Positions 7,689 through 15,829 of a stretch of DNA of 64,000 nucleotides are shown here, one piece after another. Source of the DNA: Natroniella sp046097105 (GTDB lineage: Bacteria; Bacillota; Halanaerobiia; Halobacteroidales; Halobacteroidaceae); NCBI RefSeq assembly GCF_046097105.1, contig NZ_CP175562.1, positions 186,001 to 250,000 of the forward strand. The letters are read 5' to 3'. The position numbers and the translations under genes are program-made. Below the pieces are notes generated by a model. The model saw nothing but the letters and a program-made list of their open reading frames with translations, was not told the DNA's origin and made no database searches. Position 1 is the stretch's first letter. Every line of letters begins with the position of its first letter.

Positions 7689-8909
7689 GTGAGCTTAAAA
7701 GAGAAAGCATTAGATTTGCACAGGAATAATCGAGGAAAATTAAAGGTGGAAGCAAAGGTAGCAGTAAAGACAGAAAATGATCTATCATTTGCTTATTCTC
7801 CTGGGGTGGCTGAGCCTTGTCTGGAGATACAAAAGGATAGAGAAAAGGTCTTTGATTATACAAATAAATCTAACTTTGTAGCTGTGGTCAGTAATGGTAG
7901 TGCGGTATTAGGATTGGGTAATATCGGGTGTGAAGCTTCGCTTCCGGTAATGGAGGGTAAAGCATTACTCTTTAAAGAGTTTGGAGGGGTAGATGCTTTT
8001 CCAATCTGTCTAGATGAAGATGATCCTGATCAATTGGTTGCGACTGTTAAGCGAATGGCTCCAGCATTTGGGGGGATTAATTTAGAAGATATTAAATCGC
8101 CAGAGTGTTTTTATATAGAAGAACGGCTTAAAGAAGAGTTGGATATTCCAGTCTTTCATGATGATCAGCACGGAACAGCTATAATTACTTTAGCTGGATT
8201 GATAAATGCTTTAAAGCTGGTTGGTAAGAAAAAGGAGGAGCTTAGGGTAGTTGTCAATGGAGCTGGAGCAGCAGGAACAAGTATTACTAAGTTGTTGTTG
8301 GCTGAGGGTGTTGAGGAAATAGTTGTTGTTGATCGGCAAGGGCCAATCTATGAAGGCCAAGATGGTTTGAGCGAGAAGCAAGAGGAGTTGGCCCGTTTAA
8401 CCAACCGAGAAAATAAGACAGGAAGCTTAAGTGAAGTAATTAAAGGGGCAGATCTCTTTATTGGAGTTTCGGTAGCTGGGGTATTAAAGAAGGAGATGGT
8501 AAGGGATATGGCTGAGAATCCGATTATATTCCCACTGGCCAATCCTGAACCGGAAATTTGGCCCGAGGATGCTTTAGCAGCAGGGGCCAAGATAGTAGGG
8601 ACTGGTCGTTCTGATTATCCAAATCAAATCAATAATGTAATGGCTTTTCCTGGAATTTTCCGTGGAGCTTTAGATGTTAGAGCCAACGATATAACTGAAG
8701 AAATGAAGATAGCCGCTGCTTATGCCTTAGCAGGACTTGTCTCTAATGAAGAATTAGCAGTTGATTATGTAATTCCTAAGCCATTCGATAAGAGAGTTGG
8801 CCCTCATGTAGCTGCCGCTGTAGCTGAGGCAGCAGTTAAATGTGGGGTAGCACGGATTAATATTGATTATGAGACTGAACTAAAGAATGCTAGAGAAGTG
8901 ATGCGGTAA
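7689..8909 (+). CDS. Malic enzyme (oxaloacetate-decarboxylating malate dehydrogenase)
   Basis: A 406-residue short-form bacterial malic enzyme that converts malate to pyruvate and CO2 with reduction of NAD(P). Visible motifs are the N-terminal FAYSPGVAEPC with the catalytic tyrosine, SNGSAVLGLGNIGCEASLPVMEGK, FHDDQHGTA (metal and substrate site, about residue 155) and the Rossmann VVNGAGAAGTS (about 183-193). The start is GTG at 7689 behind GGGGGAGGG. It lies downstream of a sigma-54 promoter and 98 bases before aspartase, forming a likely aspartate to fumarate to malate to pyruvate route. The fumarase needed to link the two is not in the window. Confidence 0.92.
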   Translation: MSLKEKALDLHRNNRGKLKVEAKVAVKTENDLSFAYSPGVAEPCLEIQKDREKVFDYTNKSNFVAVVSNGSAVLGLGNIGCEASLPVMEGKALLFKEFGGVDAFPICLDEDDPDQLVATVKRMAPAFGGINLEDIKSPECFYIEERLKEELDIPVFHDDQHGTAIITLAGLINALKLVGKKKEELRVVVNGAGAAGTSITKLLLAEGVEEIVVVDRQGPIYEGQDGLSEKQEELARLTNRENKTGSLSEVIKGADLFIGVSVAGVLKKEMVRDMAENPIIFPLANPEPEIWPEDALAAGAKIVGTGRSDYPNQINNVMAFPGIFRGALDVRANDITEEMKIAAAYALAGLVSNEELAVDYVIPKPFDKRVGPHVAAAVAEAAVKCGVARINIDYETELKNAREVMR

Positions 8910-8912
8910 ATC

Positions 8913-8945
8913 AGCTGTTAGCAAGGTCAAAGGCAGTAAGCAGCT
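8913..8945. repeat. Short AGCTGTTAGC-type intergenic repeat fragment
   Basis: This stretch between malic enzyme and aspartase contains ATCAGCTGTTAGCAAGG and AGTAAGCAGC. It is a degenerate half-element of the AGCTGTCAGC word family seen at 27253, 46511 and 47357. Confidence 0.45.
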
Positions 8946-9007
8946 ATAAATCAAAATCAGGAATTAGGAATTAGAAATTGAGAGTGAAAATTACAGGAGG
9001 GATACCA

Positions 9008-10423
9008 ATGGCAAGAATTGAAAAGGATTTTTTAGGAGAAATGGAGATTGAAGATGGAGCATATTACGGAGTACAAAGTAAGAGAGCGGCTCAAAACTTT
9101 ATGGTGACGGGAGCTTCTATCCCAGGTGAGTTGATCCATGCATTAGGGATGGTTAAGCAAGCAGCAGCTAAGGCAAATATGGGCTTGGGGTATCTTAAGA
9201 AAGATAAAGGGCAAGCCATTATCCAAGCTGCCAAGGAGCTAACAAAAGGAAAGTTTGATGATGAGGTGATACTGGATCCGATCCAAGGTGGAGCAGGAAC
9301 CTCTATCAATATGAATGTTAATGAAATAATTGCTAATAGAGCATTAGAAATTTTAGGTTATGAGAAAGGTGATTATGATCGGATACATCCAAATACTGAT
9401 GTCAATATGGCCCAATCAACCAATGATGTAATACCTACTGCGGTTAGAATAGCTACTTTAAGAAAGGTTGATGGATTGATTGAAGCTGCTAAGATGGTCA
9501 GTAAAAGGTTAGGAGAAAAAAAGGAAGAATTTGATGATGTCTTGAAGATGGGAAGAACCCAACTACAGGACGCTGTGCCAATCAGATTGGGCCAAGAGTT
9601 TGGGGCTTATCAAAAGGCAGTTGATCGTTTTCTGAAGCGGATTGAAGGAGTAAGAAGTGATCTAACTGAGATTAATTTAGGTGCGACTGCGATAGGAACC
9701 GGATTAAATGCTGACCCAAAATATATTGAACTGGCTATTAAGGACTTAAGAAAGAGTACAGGCTTGAATTTGAAATTGATTGATAATTTAGTTGATGGTA
9801 CACAAAACACTGATATTTTCGTTGAGGTATCTGGACGATTAAAGACTTTTGCTAGTAGCTTATCTAAGATTGCTAATGATCTTAGGTTGTTAGATTCCGG
9901 GCCAAAGGCAGGGTTGAATGAGATTAACCTACCAGCAGTACAACCTGGTTCATCAATTATGCCTGGTAAGGTCAATCCAGTAATTCCTGAAATGGTAAAT
10001 CAAGCCTCTTTCCAGGTTTTAGGTAATGATCAGACTATTACCCTAGCTTCGGAAGCAGGGCAGTTAGAGTTGAATGTAATGATGCCGGTGATAGTCTTTA
10101 ATCTATTACAGTCAATTAAGGTTTTGACCAATGCCAATCAGATATTTGCTGAAAAGTGTATCAAGAATATTACGGTTAATAAAAAAAGATGTGGTGAATT
10201 TGTTGAACGTAGCGTAGGGGTTATTACGGCACTTAACCCCCATATTGGTTATGAGAAAGCATGTGAAGTTGCTAAGAAGTCTCTAAGAGAGGGTAGATCT
10301 GTGAAAGAGATTATTATTGATGAAAATATTATGGATGAAGAGAAGTTAGCAGAGGTATTGAATCCGATTGAGATGACAGAACCAGGAATTGCAGGCAAGC
10401 AATTATTGCCTAAGGAAGCATAG
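9008..10423 (+). CDS. aspA: Aspartate ammonia-lyase (aspartase)
   Basis: A 471-residue member of the fumarase/aspartase superfamily. The signature GSSIMPGKVNP is at about residues 313-323. Aspartase is favoured over class II fumarase by QGGAGTSINMNVNE, GRTQLQDAVP (fumarases have GRTHLQDA) and AEAGQLELN. The reaction is L-aspartate to fumarate plus ammonia. A frame-open upstream codon exists at 8978, but ATG at 9008 has the ribosome site CAGGAGGG at the right distance and gives the family N-terminus MARIEKDFLGE. It is the last gene of the sigma-54-linked operon. A strong terminator follows at 10457. Confidence 0.88.
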   Translation: MARIEKDFLGEMEIEDGAYYGVQSKRAAQNFMVTGASIPGELIHALGMVKQAAAKANMGLGYLKKDKGQAIIQAAKELTKGKFDDEVILDPIQGGAGTSINMNVNEIIANRALEILGYEKGDYDRIHPNTDVNMAQSTNDVIPTAVRIATLRKVDGLIEAAKMVSKRLGEKKEEFDDVLKMGRTQLQDAVPIRLGQEFGAYQKAVDRFLKRIEGVRSDLTEINLGATAIGTGLNADPKYIELAIKDLRKSTGLNLKLIDNLVDGTQNTDIFVEVSGRLKTFASSLSKIANDLRLLDSGPKAGLNEINLPAVQPGSSIMPGKVNPVIPEMVNQASFQVLGNDQTITLASEAGQLELNVMMPVIVFNLLQSIKVLTNANQIFAEKCIKNITVNKKRCGEFVERSVGVITALNPHIGYEKACEVAKKSLREGRSVKEIIIDENIMDEEKLAEVLNPIEMTEPGIAGKQLLPKEA

Positions 10424-10456
10424 GCTTTATAGAATTAAATTGCCAGGGTATCCCAG

Positions 10457-10487
10457 AAAAGGACACGATATATATCGTGTCCTTTTT
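10457..10487 (+). terminator. Terminator after aspA
   Basis: A near-perfect palindrome pairs AAAAGGACACGATA (10457-10470) with TATCGTGTCCTTTT (10473-10486), ending in five T residues. Confidence 0.85.
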
Positions 10488-10541
10488 GCATTGAGAGTAA
10501 AATTGAAGCTATATATCAATAACCCCTTATATCTTTGATAC

Positions 10542-10594
10542 TTGACGTACCTAACGGTTTTATCATTGACATCTAACGGGTGAAATAGTAAAAT
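10542..10594 (+). promoter_or_regulatory. Promoter of comFA with two direct TTGAC...CTAACGG repeats
   Basis: TTGACA (10566-10571), a 17-base spacer and TAAAAT (10589-10594) form a good sigma-A promoter. The -35 box belongs to a repeat, TTGACGTACCTAACGG (10542-10557) and TTGACATCTAACGGG (10566-10580). The repeats are 24 bases apart, about two helical turns plus a few bases, and may be a regulator site. Confidence 0.6.
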
Positions 10595-10631
10595 ATACAT
10601 AAATGTAAATAATTGTAAAAGAGGTGGTGGA

Positions 10632-12479
10632 ATGGAGCAACAACGCCCAATGATTTATCTATTAGCAGACCAGACTAAATATCTACTTGGTCTATCTATT
10701 TTACCTGAGTTGGATGCTAAGTATTATCTACAACAGGGGGTTATAGGGCAGGATTTTAAATTATTTCTGTTGACAGAGGAATTGGATTGGGGAGTAGGGG
10801 AGTATCTATATCAGAAGATAACTACTGCTCAAGAGAGAAGAGGGGCCAACTTTGATAATAGATTGGTAGCAGGAGGAATATTCAGTTTCTTATTAGATTT
10901 TGATCCATTGAGTAAGGTAGTTGAAGATAAGAAGATAGAGATTGCTGAGGTATTGAGACAGTTTAAATTGGTAACTAAAGTCACTAAAGAAGAGGTGGCC
11001 AAACAAGAGGTCTTGGTTACTTCATTTCCCCGTTCAGTAGAGTTTTATCAAGTATATAAATTACTAGCAGGGCAGAAGTTATATTATAGTGAGATCAGGC
11101 AAGTGGTAAGAAAGAATAGACTGGTGGTTAGGGATTTAAGTAAGGTTTTATTGTACTTAAAGCTATTAGGCCAACTAGAGATAGTTCCAGCAATCAAATA
11201 TAGAATAGGTTCGATCAGTTGCCAGCGATGTGGTAGTCAGCAGGTAGTTGAGATTGAGTGTGGTTATTGTGAAAGCTTAGATTATCATTGTCAGGAATGT
11301 TTGATGATGGGGGAGGCTAGATTATGCCGACCATTGTATTTAATTCCAGCTATGGAGGCTGAATCTGAGTTGAAGTTTATTGAACCTAGGTTGGAGTTTG
11401 AATTGACAACACTACAACAGGATGTCTCTGATCAACTGGTTGATTTTACGCGACAAGATTATCAACAAGCTTTAGTCTGGGCAGTCTGTGGTGCCGGTAA
11501 GACGGAAGTAACCTTTGCTGTAATTGCAGAGTTATTAAATAAGGGACGACAGGTTTTATTTGCAATTCCTCGACGAGATGTAGTTGTTGAGTTGGCTGAA
11601 AGACTACGGGAGGCATTTCCTGAAGTCAGTATTAAGGCTCTTTATGGTGGGAGTGATGAACGCTATCAGCAGGCTGAATTGGTGATTGCAACCACCCATC
11701 AGGTCTTACGATATTATAGAGCTTTCGATCTAATTATCTTAGATGAGATGGATGCCTTTCCCTATCAAGGAAGTGAGATCTTAAAGCGGGTACTTCAAGA
11801 GGCGAAAAAAGATCAAGGGCAGATTATCTATATGACTGCTACCCCTGGACCAGAGGAGTTTGCAGAGTTAGAAGAGGGTCGCTCCAAGTTGATTAAATTA
11901 TCAGCTAGATACCATGGTTATCCACTACCAGAGCCTGAATTGCTGACAGCAGAGATTCAATATCAGCAAGAGGAGGGGGTTGTTGAGCTAGGTCAGCTTG
12001 TATTGGATAAGTTGTGGTTATCGGTTGAGGGGGATGGAGCTCAAGTCTTTCTCTTTGTTCCTAGTAGGGATTTAGTGGAGTTGGTCGTTGATTATTTACG
12101 TTCTCAGTTTCCAGAGGTCAACGGAGTCAGTTGGGTACAAGGTAGCCATTCTCAGGATCAACGTCGCGAAGAGAAGCGGGAAGGTTTTTTGGCTGGAGAT
12201 TATCCGATTTTAGTTTCGACAACTATCATGGAGCGGGGTGTAACGGTGGAGAAGGCTAATGTCTTGGTCTTATTTGCTGATTGGGAGTATATCTTTAATC
12301 ATCAGACTTTGATTCAGATGGCTGGACGATCAGGTAGATCGCTTACTTATCCTGAAGGGAGGGTCTGGTTTATCGGTAATGATAGCAGTGATGAGATGGA
12401 GCTAGCGAGGGATATGATCTGTGAGTTGAATCAGGATGCACGGAGGAAAGGATACTTAAATTCAATGAATAATGAATAA
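10632..12479 (+). CDS. comFA: ComFA-like DEAD/DEAH helicase of the DNA uptake system
   Basis: A 615-residue superfamily 2 helicase that helps pull single-stranded DNA into the cell during transformation. A four-cysteine zinc module precedes the motor (CQRCG...CGYC and CQEC, about residues 196-225). The motor has Walker A CGAGKTEV (about 286), DEMD motif II (about 369), MTATPG motif III and the late MERGV and QMAGRSGRS motifs. The N-terminal ~190 residues are not recognised and make it longer than the B. subtilis protein. ATG at 10632 follows AGAGGTGGTGG. It is followed by comFC after a repeat-filled gap of 175 bases. Confidence 0.88.
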   Translation: MEQQRPMIYLLADQTKYLLGLSILPELDAKYYLQQGVIGQDFKLFLLTEELDWGVGEYLYQKITTAQERRGANFDNRLVAGGIFSFLLDFDPLSKVVEDKKIEIAEVLRQFKLVTKVTKEEVAKQEVLVTSFPRSVEFYQVYKLLAGQKLYYSEIRQVVRKNRLVVRDLSKVLLYLKLLGQLEIVPAIKYRIGSISCQRCGSQQVVEIECGYCESLDYHCQECLMMGEARLCRPLYLIPAMEAESELKFIEPRLEFELTTLQQDVSDQLVDFTRQDYQQALVWAVCGAGKTEVTFAVIAELLNKGRQVLFAIPRRDVVVELAERLREAFPEVSIKALYGGSDERYQQAELVIATTHQVLRYYRAFDLIILDEMDAFPYQGSEILKRVLQEAKKDQGQIIYMTATPGPEEFAELEEGRSKLIKLSARYHGYPLPEPELLTAEIQYQQEEGVVELGQLVLDKLWLSVEGDGAQVFLFVPSRDLVELVVDYLRSQFPEVNGVSWVQGSHSQDQRREEKREGFLAGDYPILVSTTIMERGVTVEKANVLVLFADWEYIFNHQTLIQMAGRSGRSLTYPEGRVWFIGNDSSDEMELARDMICELNQDARRKGYLNSMNNE

Positions 12480-12504
12480 TTAAAGATCAAAAGCTTAAAA
12501 TCAA

Positions 12505-12615
12505 ATTCGGTGAACCACGAATGAACCCAAATGAGCACTAATAAAAAACAATAGTTTAAGGTTAAGCCTAAGTCAATCATAAAAAATAGAGAACAATGAG
12601 CCACAGGTTTTAATC
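12505..12615. repeat. ACCACGAAT-type repeat and CTAAG-family half-element between comFA and comFC
   Basis: The segment has GAACCACGAATGAACCCAAATGAGCACTAAT-like words. Related copies occur near 14993 and 58718. It also has a piece of the TTTAAGGTTAAGCCTAAG family. No reading frame of interest is present here. Confidence 0.55.
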
Positions 12616-12654
12616 TGTGGTGTTGATGAAACACAAACACGAGGAAGTGATCAA

Positions 12655-13377
12655 ATGCTGTCAAAAGTATATGATTTTATCTTAGATTTATTATACCCCG
12701 CCTGGCCAAGCTGTCCAGCTTGTGGGCGGGAGTTCAGTAGTAGTGAGGTTGGGCTTTGTTTTGAGTGTATCGAAGAGATTGAATTTATAGGTGATGATTA
12801 TTGTGTTAAGTGTGGTAAGTTAACTAAAAATAAGTTATGTCTTGATTGTAGGGAGCAGGAACGTTTTTTTAGTAAGGCACGGGCGGTTGGTCTTTATGAT
12901 GCGGGGTTGAAGGAGTATATTAAGCAGTTAAAATATGATAAAAGGCAGCAGTTAGCTACCCCACTGGCAAGGTTGTTAATTAGATATGCCGAGCACTACT
13001 ACCAGATTAATGAGCTGGATTTAATAACATATATCCCTATTCATAAGCAACGTCTAGAGGAGCGGGGTTTTAATCAGGCTTATCTGTTGGCCCAGCAATT
13101 AAGTCAGGAGCTTAGATTGCCAATTAAGTCACTATTGGCTAGAATAGTAGATACTGCTCGGCAGAGTGATTTGGCCCGGCAGGAGCGGTTACAGAATTTA
13201 GCGGGCAAATTTGAGGTGGAGAATCAGCAGCTAACTAAAGGACAGAGGGTATTACTGGTCGATGATATCTTCACCACAGGAGCAACAGTCAATGAAGCTA
13301 GTAGATTGTTACTAGAAGCAGGAGCTGAAGAGGTTAAGGTAATCACATTGGCCACTGGAAAAGATTTTGTCAGATAA
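12655..13377 (+). CDS. comFC: ComFC phosphoribosyltransferase-like competence protein
   Basis: A 240-residue ComF-family protein. The N-terminus has a double zinc-ribbon (CPACG, CFEC, CVKCG, CLDC within residues 17-62). The C-terminal half is a type I phosphoribosyltransferase fold, with the PRPP loop VLLVDDIFTTGATV at about 199-212. ComFC works with ComFA in DNA import. The start ATG at 12655 follows GAGGAAGTG. The context comFA-comFC-yvyF-flgM is the classic Firmicutes order. Confidence 0.9.
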   Translation: MLSKVYDFILDLLYPAWPSCPACGREFSSSEVGLCFECIEEIEFIGDDYCVKCGKLTKNKLCLDCREQERFFSKARAVGLYDAGLKEYIKQLKYDKRQQLATPLARLLIRYAEHYYQINELDLITYIPIHKQRLEERGFNQAYLLAQQLSQELRLPIKSLLARIVDTARQSDLARQERLQNLAGKFEVENQQLTKGQRVLLVDDIFTTGATVNEASRLLLEAGAEEVKVITLATGKDFVR

Positions 13378-13518
13378 CAAGGAATTTTCTCAGAAATAGA
13401 GAATAATATTAGTAACTAGTTAATCGTGACTGGTAATTGGTGATTAGGTTAGAACTTAATCAATTATTATCCACGTTAATTTAAGACAATTTTTAGCATT
13501 GTATATGTTCTAAGTGAA

Positions 13519-13680
13519 GCTTTATTACAATATTGTGGCATTTTTGATTTGGCGGGTAGAAATGATATTTGTAGGGGCAGGTCTCTGTGCCTGCCCATGT
13601 TAAATCACGGGCGACCACGGAGAGTCGCCCCTACAAAAACACATTCTTTTACGAACGAAAAGTGCCACTAAATATCAATA
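13519..13680. mobile_element. MITE-like element copy A with GTGGCA/TGCCAC ends
   Basis: The left end is GCTTTATTACAATATTGTGG (13519-13538) and the right end is AAAAGTGCCACTAAATATCA (13657-13676). The two are imperfect inverted repeats. Related ends occur at 17708/18214 and 58680/59067, and a right end alone at 10504. Inside this copy lies an unrelated GTAGGGGC repeat (13569-13636). The whole gap 13378-13856 contains only this element plus AT-rich repeat words; no gene is seen. Confidence 0.6.
13569..13636. repeat. GTAGGGGC...GCCCCTAC intergenic repeat
   Basis: The outer inverted repeat TTGTAGGGGC / GCCCCTACAA encloses two hairpins, GGCAGG...CCTGCC and GGGCGACC...GTCGCCC. Repeats of this GTAGGGGCGACC type are widespread between genes in many bacteria. 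Its G+C content stands out from its surroundings. Confidence 0.75.
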
Positions 13681-13856
13681 AGAAGTAAGATGATTAGAAA
13701 TCTATGTATTAAGATAACGTCCATGACTAATTATTAGTATTTTTAGTTAGAAGAAGATATTGAAGGTTGAAGGATTTAGTTTTTGATTTTGATATTTTGA
13801 AGTTAACTATCAAGTATCAACTCTTAATTATCAATTAAATTCGGGGGGTGGCTGAA

Positions 13857-14270
13857 GTGGGAATAAAAAAATGTAAAGATTGTAAACAGATCTTTGCTCC
13901 TGTACGAAAGGAGAAGAAGTGTCCAGACTGTCGAAGAAAAGAAGAGGAGAAATTCAAGCTTGTAAGAGATTATTTATGGGAGAATCCTGGGGCGATGATA
14001 GAGGAGGTACATCAAGATACTGAAGTGGAGAAAGAGTTGATTCGTGAGTTTGTGAGGGAAGGTCGCTTTGATCAGATGGGAGAGCTAGAACTATCTATTG
14101 ATTGTGAGCGGTGTGGAGTTCCAGTCTCTAGTGGCCGTTTTTGTAAGAGTTGTCGAGATGCTTTGCAGGAGGGTTTTAATAAGGCTAAGAGTAAGAAGAA
14201 AAAGAAGAAAAAACCTAAGGAGAAGAAAGGTAGTGGGATGTTTACTAGGAATCGACGTGGAAAAAGTTAA
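13857..14270 (+). CDS. yvyF: Flagellar-operon zinc-ribbon protein of the YvyF/TIGR03826 type
   Basis: A basic protein of about 137 residues with two cysteine knuckle pairs, CKDCKQIF...CPDC near the N-terminus and CERCG...CKSC at about residues 80-98. A lysine-rich tail follows. The pattern and its place between comFC and flgM match YvyF, a flagellar-operon protein of unclear regulatory function. I chose GTG at 13857, because the G-rich ribosome site (13843-13851) overlaps the alternative GTG at 13848 and would be too close to it. A strong terminator follows, separating it from flgM. Confidence 0.8.
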   Translation: MGIKKCKDCKQIFAPVRKEKKCPDCRRKEEEKFKLVRDYLWENPGAMIEEVHQDTEVEKELIREFVREGRFDQMGELELSIDCERCGVPVSSGRFCKSCRDALQEGFNKAKSKKKKKKKPKEKKGSGMFTRNRRGKS

Positions 14271-14286
14271 TATCTTTCGCGAGAGG

Positions 14287-14342
14287 GGTTTAAGGTAGGA
14301 AGACTGTTTATCAGTCAGTTAATCTGCCTTAAGCCTTTTTTA
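14287..14342 (+). terminator. Terminator after yvyF
   Basis: GGTTTAAGGTAG (14287-14298) pairs with CTGCCTTAAGCC (14324-14335) through G-U pairs, around a smaller GACTG/CAGTC hairpin. Seven T residues follow. Confidence 0.8.
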
Positions 14343-14358
14343 TTGTTTGAGATTGGGA

Positions 14359-14386
14359 TTAATTAAAGTTGAGAAATTAACGATAA
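14359..14386 (+). promoter_or_regulatory. Possible sigma-28 promoter for the flgM operon
   Basis: TTAA (14359-14362), a 16-base spacer and AACGATAA (14379-14386) resemble the flagellar sigma consensus TAAA-N15-GCCGATAA. It lies about 290 bases before flgM. The interval (14387-14673) contains only GAATATTTAATATTGAATA-type repeats and no gene. Confidence 0.4.
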
Positions 14387-14673
14387 GTTAAAAAAGCATT
14401 GAATATTTAATAATGAATATTGAATAGATGAAAGAGTAATGAATATTTAATATTGAATAATTAATAGTGGATTTTTTCGTCACGAAAGGTTCGAAGAACC
14501 TGAAGGGAAAAGGAAAGGAATAAATGTACAATGTACAGTTAAAAACGAAGTAATACAGAGTAATTAAAAATCAAGAGCGTTAGAAAATCGCAAAATCAAA
14601 TTATTTAATTCAATAGAATCAGTACTAAGTGTTCAAAGCTCAAGACTCAAAGCTAAACAAAGGTGGTGGTAAG

Positions 14674-14967
14674 ATGAAAATTGATCAGAATAAACAAGCG
14701 AATTTGGCCCAGGTTACTAATAAGTATAATAAACAACAACACCAGGATAAAAAAACTGGTAAAGAACAAAGGAAAGATAGAGTTTCCTTATCCAAGGAGG
14801 CTTTGCAATTACAAAAGGTGGAACAGGAGTTGACTGAAGGAGTTGATTCATCAAAGCGTCAGGAGAAAGTTGGTAAGATAAAAGCCGAAGTTCAAGCAGG
14901 GACTTATCATATCGATGGAGAAGCTGTAGCGGAGAAGATGCTAGAAACAATAAATAATAGAGGGTAG
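14674..14967 (+). CDS. flgM: Anti-sigma-28 factor FlgM
   Basis: A 97-residue protein with the FlgM layout. The N-terminus is polar and lysine/glutamine-rich. The conserved C-terminal part runs VSLSKEALQLQ... KIKAEVQAGTYHIDGEAVAEKML, which wraps the flagellar sigma factor. FlgM holds sigma-28 inactive until the hook is complete. ATG at 14674 follows AGGTGGTGG; the frame is open upstream but has no good site there. It starts the flgM-flgN-flgK-flgL series. Confidence 0.88.
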   Translation: MKIDQNKQANLAQVTNKYNKQQHQDKKTGKEQRKDRVSLSKEALQLQKVEQELTEGVDSSKRQEKVGKIKAEVQAGTYHIDGEAVAEKMLETINNRG

Positions 14968-15208
14968 TTAAAGATCAAAAACTTAAAAGCAGTAACCACG
15001 AATCAACACGAATAAAAAGTGGACTATAAATTAATGTCAAAAACAGATGAACAACAGATCATTGCTGATTAAAATGAATTTAAAAAATAAGGAATAGTTT
15101 AAAAAAAGCAGTTGACAGTTGCTAATTGATAGTTAATTAATTTTTATTTGAATTCTAACTATTAACTTTAAATTATCAATTGAACTTACACTGTGAAGGA
15201 GGAAGCTT

Positions 15209-15688
15209 ATGGCAGAAGTTGAGATAACAGAATTCCATATCAAACAGGCAATCGAAATCTTAAAGGCTGAATATAAAATACATCAAAAAATTTATGAACT
15301 AGGTGAGAGAAAACGAGAAGCTCTTCTTGAGCAGGATATGACTAAATTAAATGAGATTGTTAAGAAGGAAGAAGAGGTTGTAGATTATATAGAGGTATTA
15401 GAAAAAAAGAGAAGTGATTTAGTAGGTGATCTAAGTATTACTGAATTAATAAAAGAGTCTGAGCCTCCTTATGATGAGAGATTAGGAGAAATAGGGGAGA
15501 AGCTATCACTTTTGATGGCCAAGTTGATCGATCTAAATCAGCTTAATAATAAGCTGATTCAAGATGGAATCAAGATGACTAATTTTAGTCTCAGTATGTT
15601 GACTGATGATCAAAAAAGTACTTATGGGAAAAAAGGGTTATTAGATAATGGGAGAAAAAGAAGCTCCATTCTTAACCATAAAGCATAG
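15209..15688 (+). CDS. flgN: FlgN-type export chaperone for FlgK/FlgL
   Basis: A 159-residue, highly helical acidic protein with the FlgN pattern: a long coiled coil (about residues 8-75), then LMAKLIDLNQLNNKLIQDG and a C-terminal FSLSMLTDD segment. FlgN binds hook-junction proteins before export. It lies between flgM and flgK as expected. The start ATG at 15209 follows AAGGAGG. The gap before flgK (15689-15829) carries a GTGTCTGTGTCAG-type repeat. Confidence 0.85.
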   Translation: MAEVEITEFHIKQAIEILKAEYKIHQKIYELGERKREALLEQDMTKLNEIVKKEEEVVDYIEVLEKKRSDLVGDLSITELIKESEPPYDERLGEIGEKLSLLMAKLIDLNQLNNKLIQDGIKMTNFSLSMLTDDQKSTYGKKGLLDNGRKRSSILNHKA

Positions 15689-15829
15689 GAAGCGTGTCTG
15701 TGTCAGTAATTTGTGTCTGTGGAAAGCATTAAATTCAAATATTATTAGAAACTAAGTTTTTTCCTTAAGGCTTTTTATGGTCTTGAATTTTTACAGATAA
15801 CGGATAACACAAGAACAGGAGGGAAATTG

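Noticed and set aside
8978..9007. Upstream in-frame start for aspartase
   Set aside because: The extra residues (MRVKITGGIP) contain the ribosome site of the ATG at 9008 and are not part of the family N-terminus.
9008..10423. Annotation as class II fumarase
   Set aside because: GRTQLQDAVP and GGAGTSINMN are aspartase-type. A fumarase would have GRTHLQDA and SGTQTNMN. Some uncertainty remains.
14098..14298. 66-residue arginine-rich frame overlapping yvyF
   Set aside because: It is a shifted frame of the lysine-rich tail of yvyF, runs into the terminator hairpin and lacks a ribosome site.
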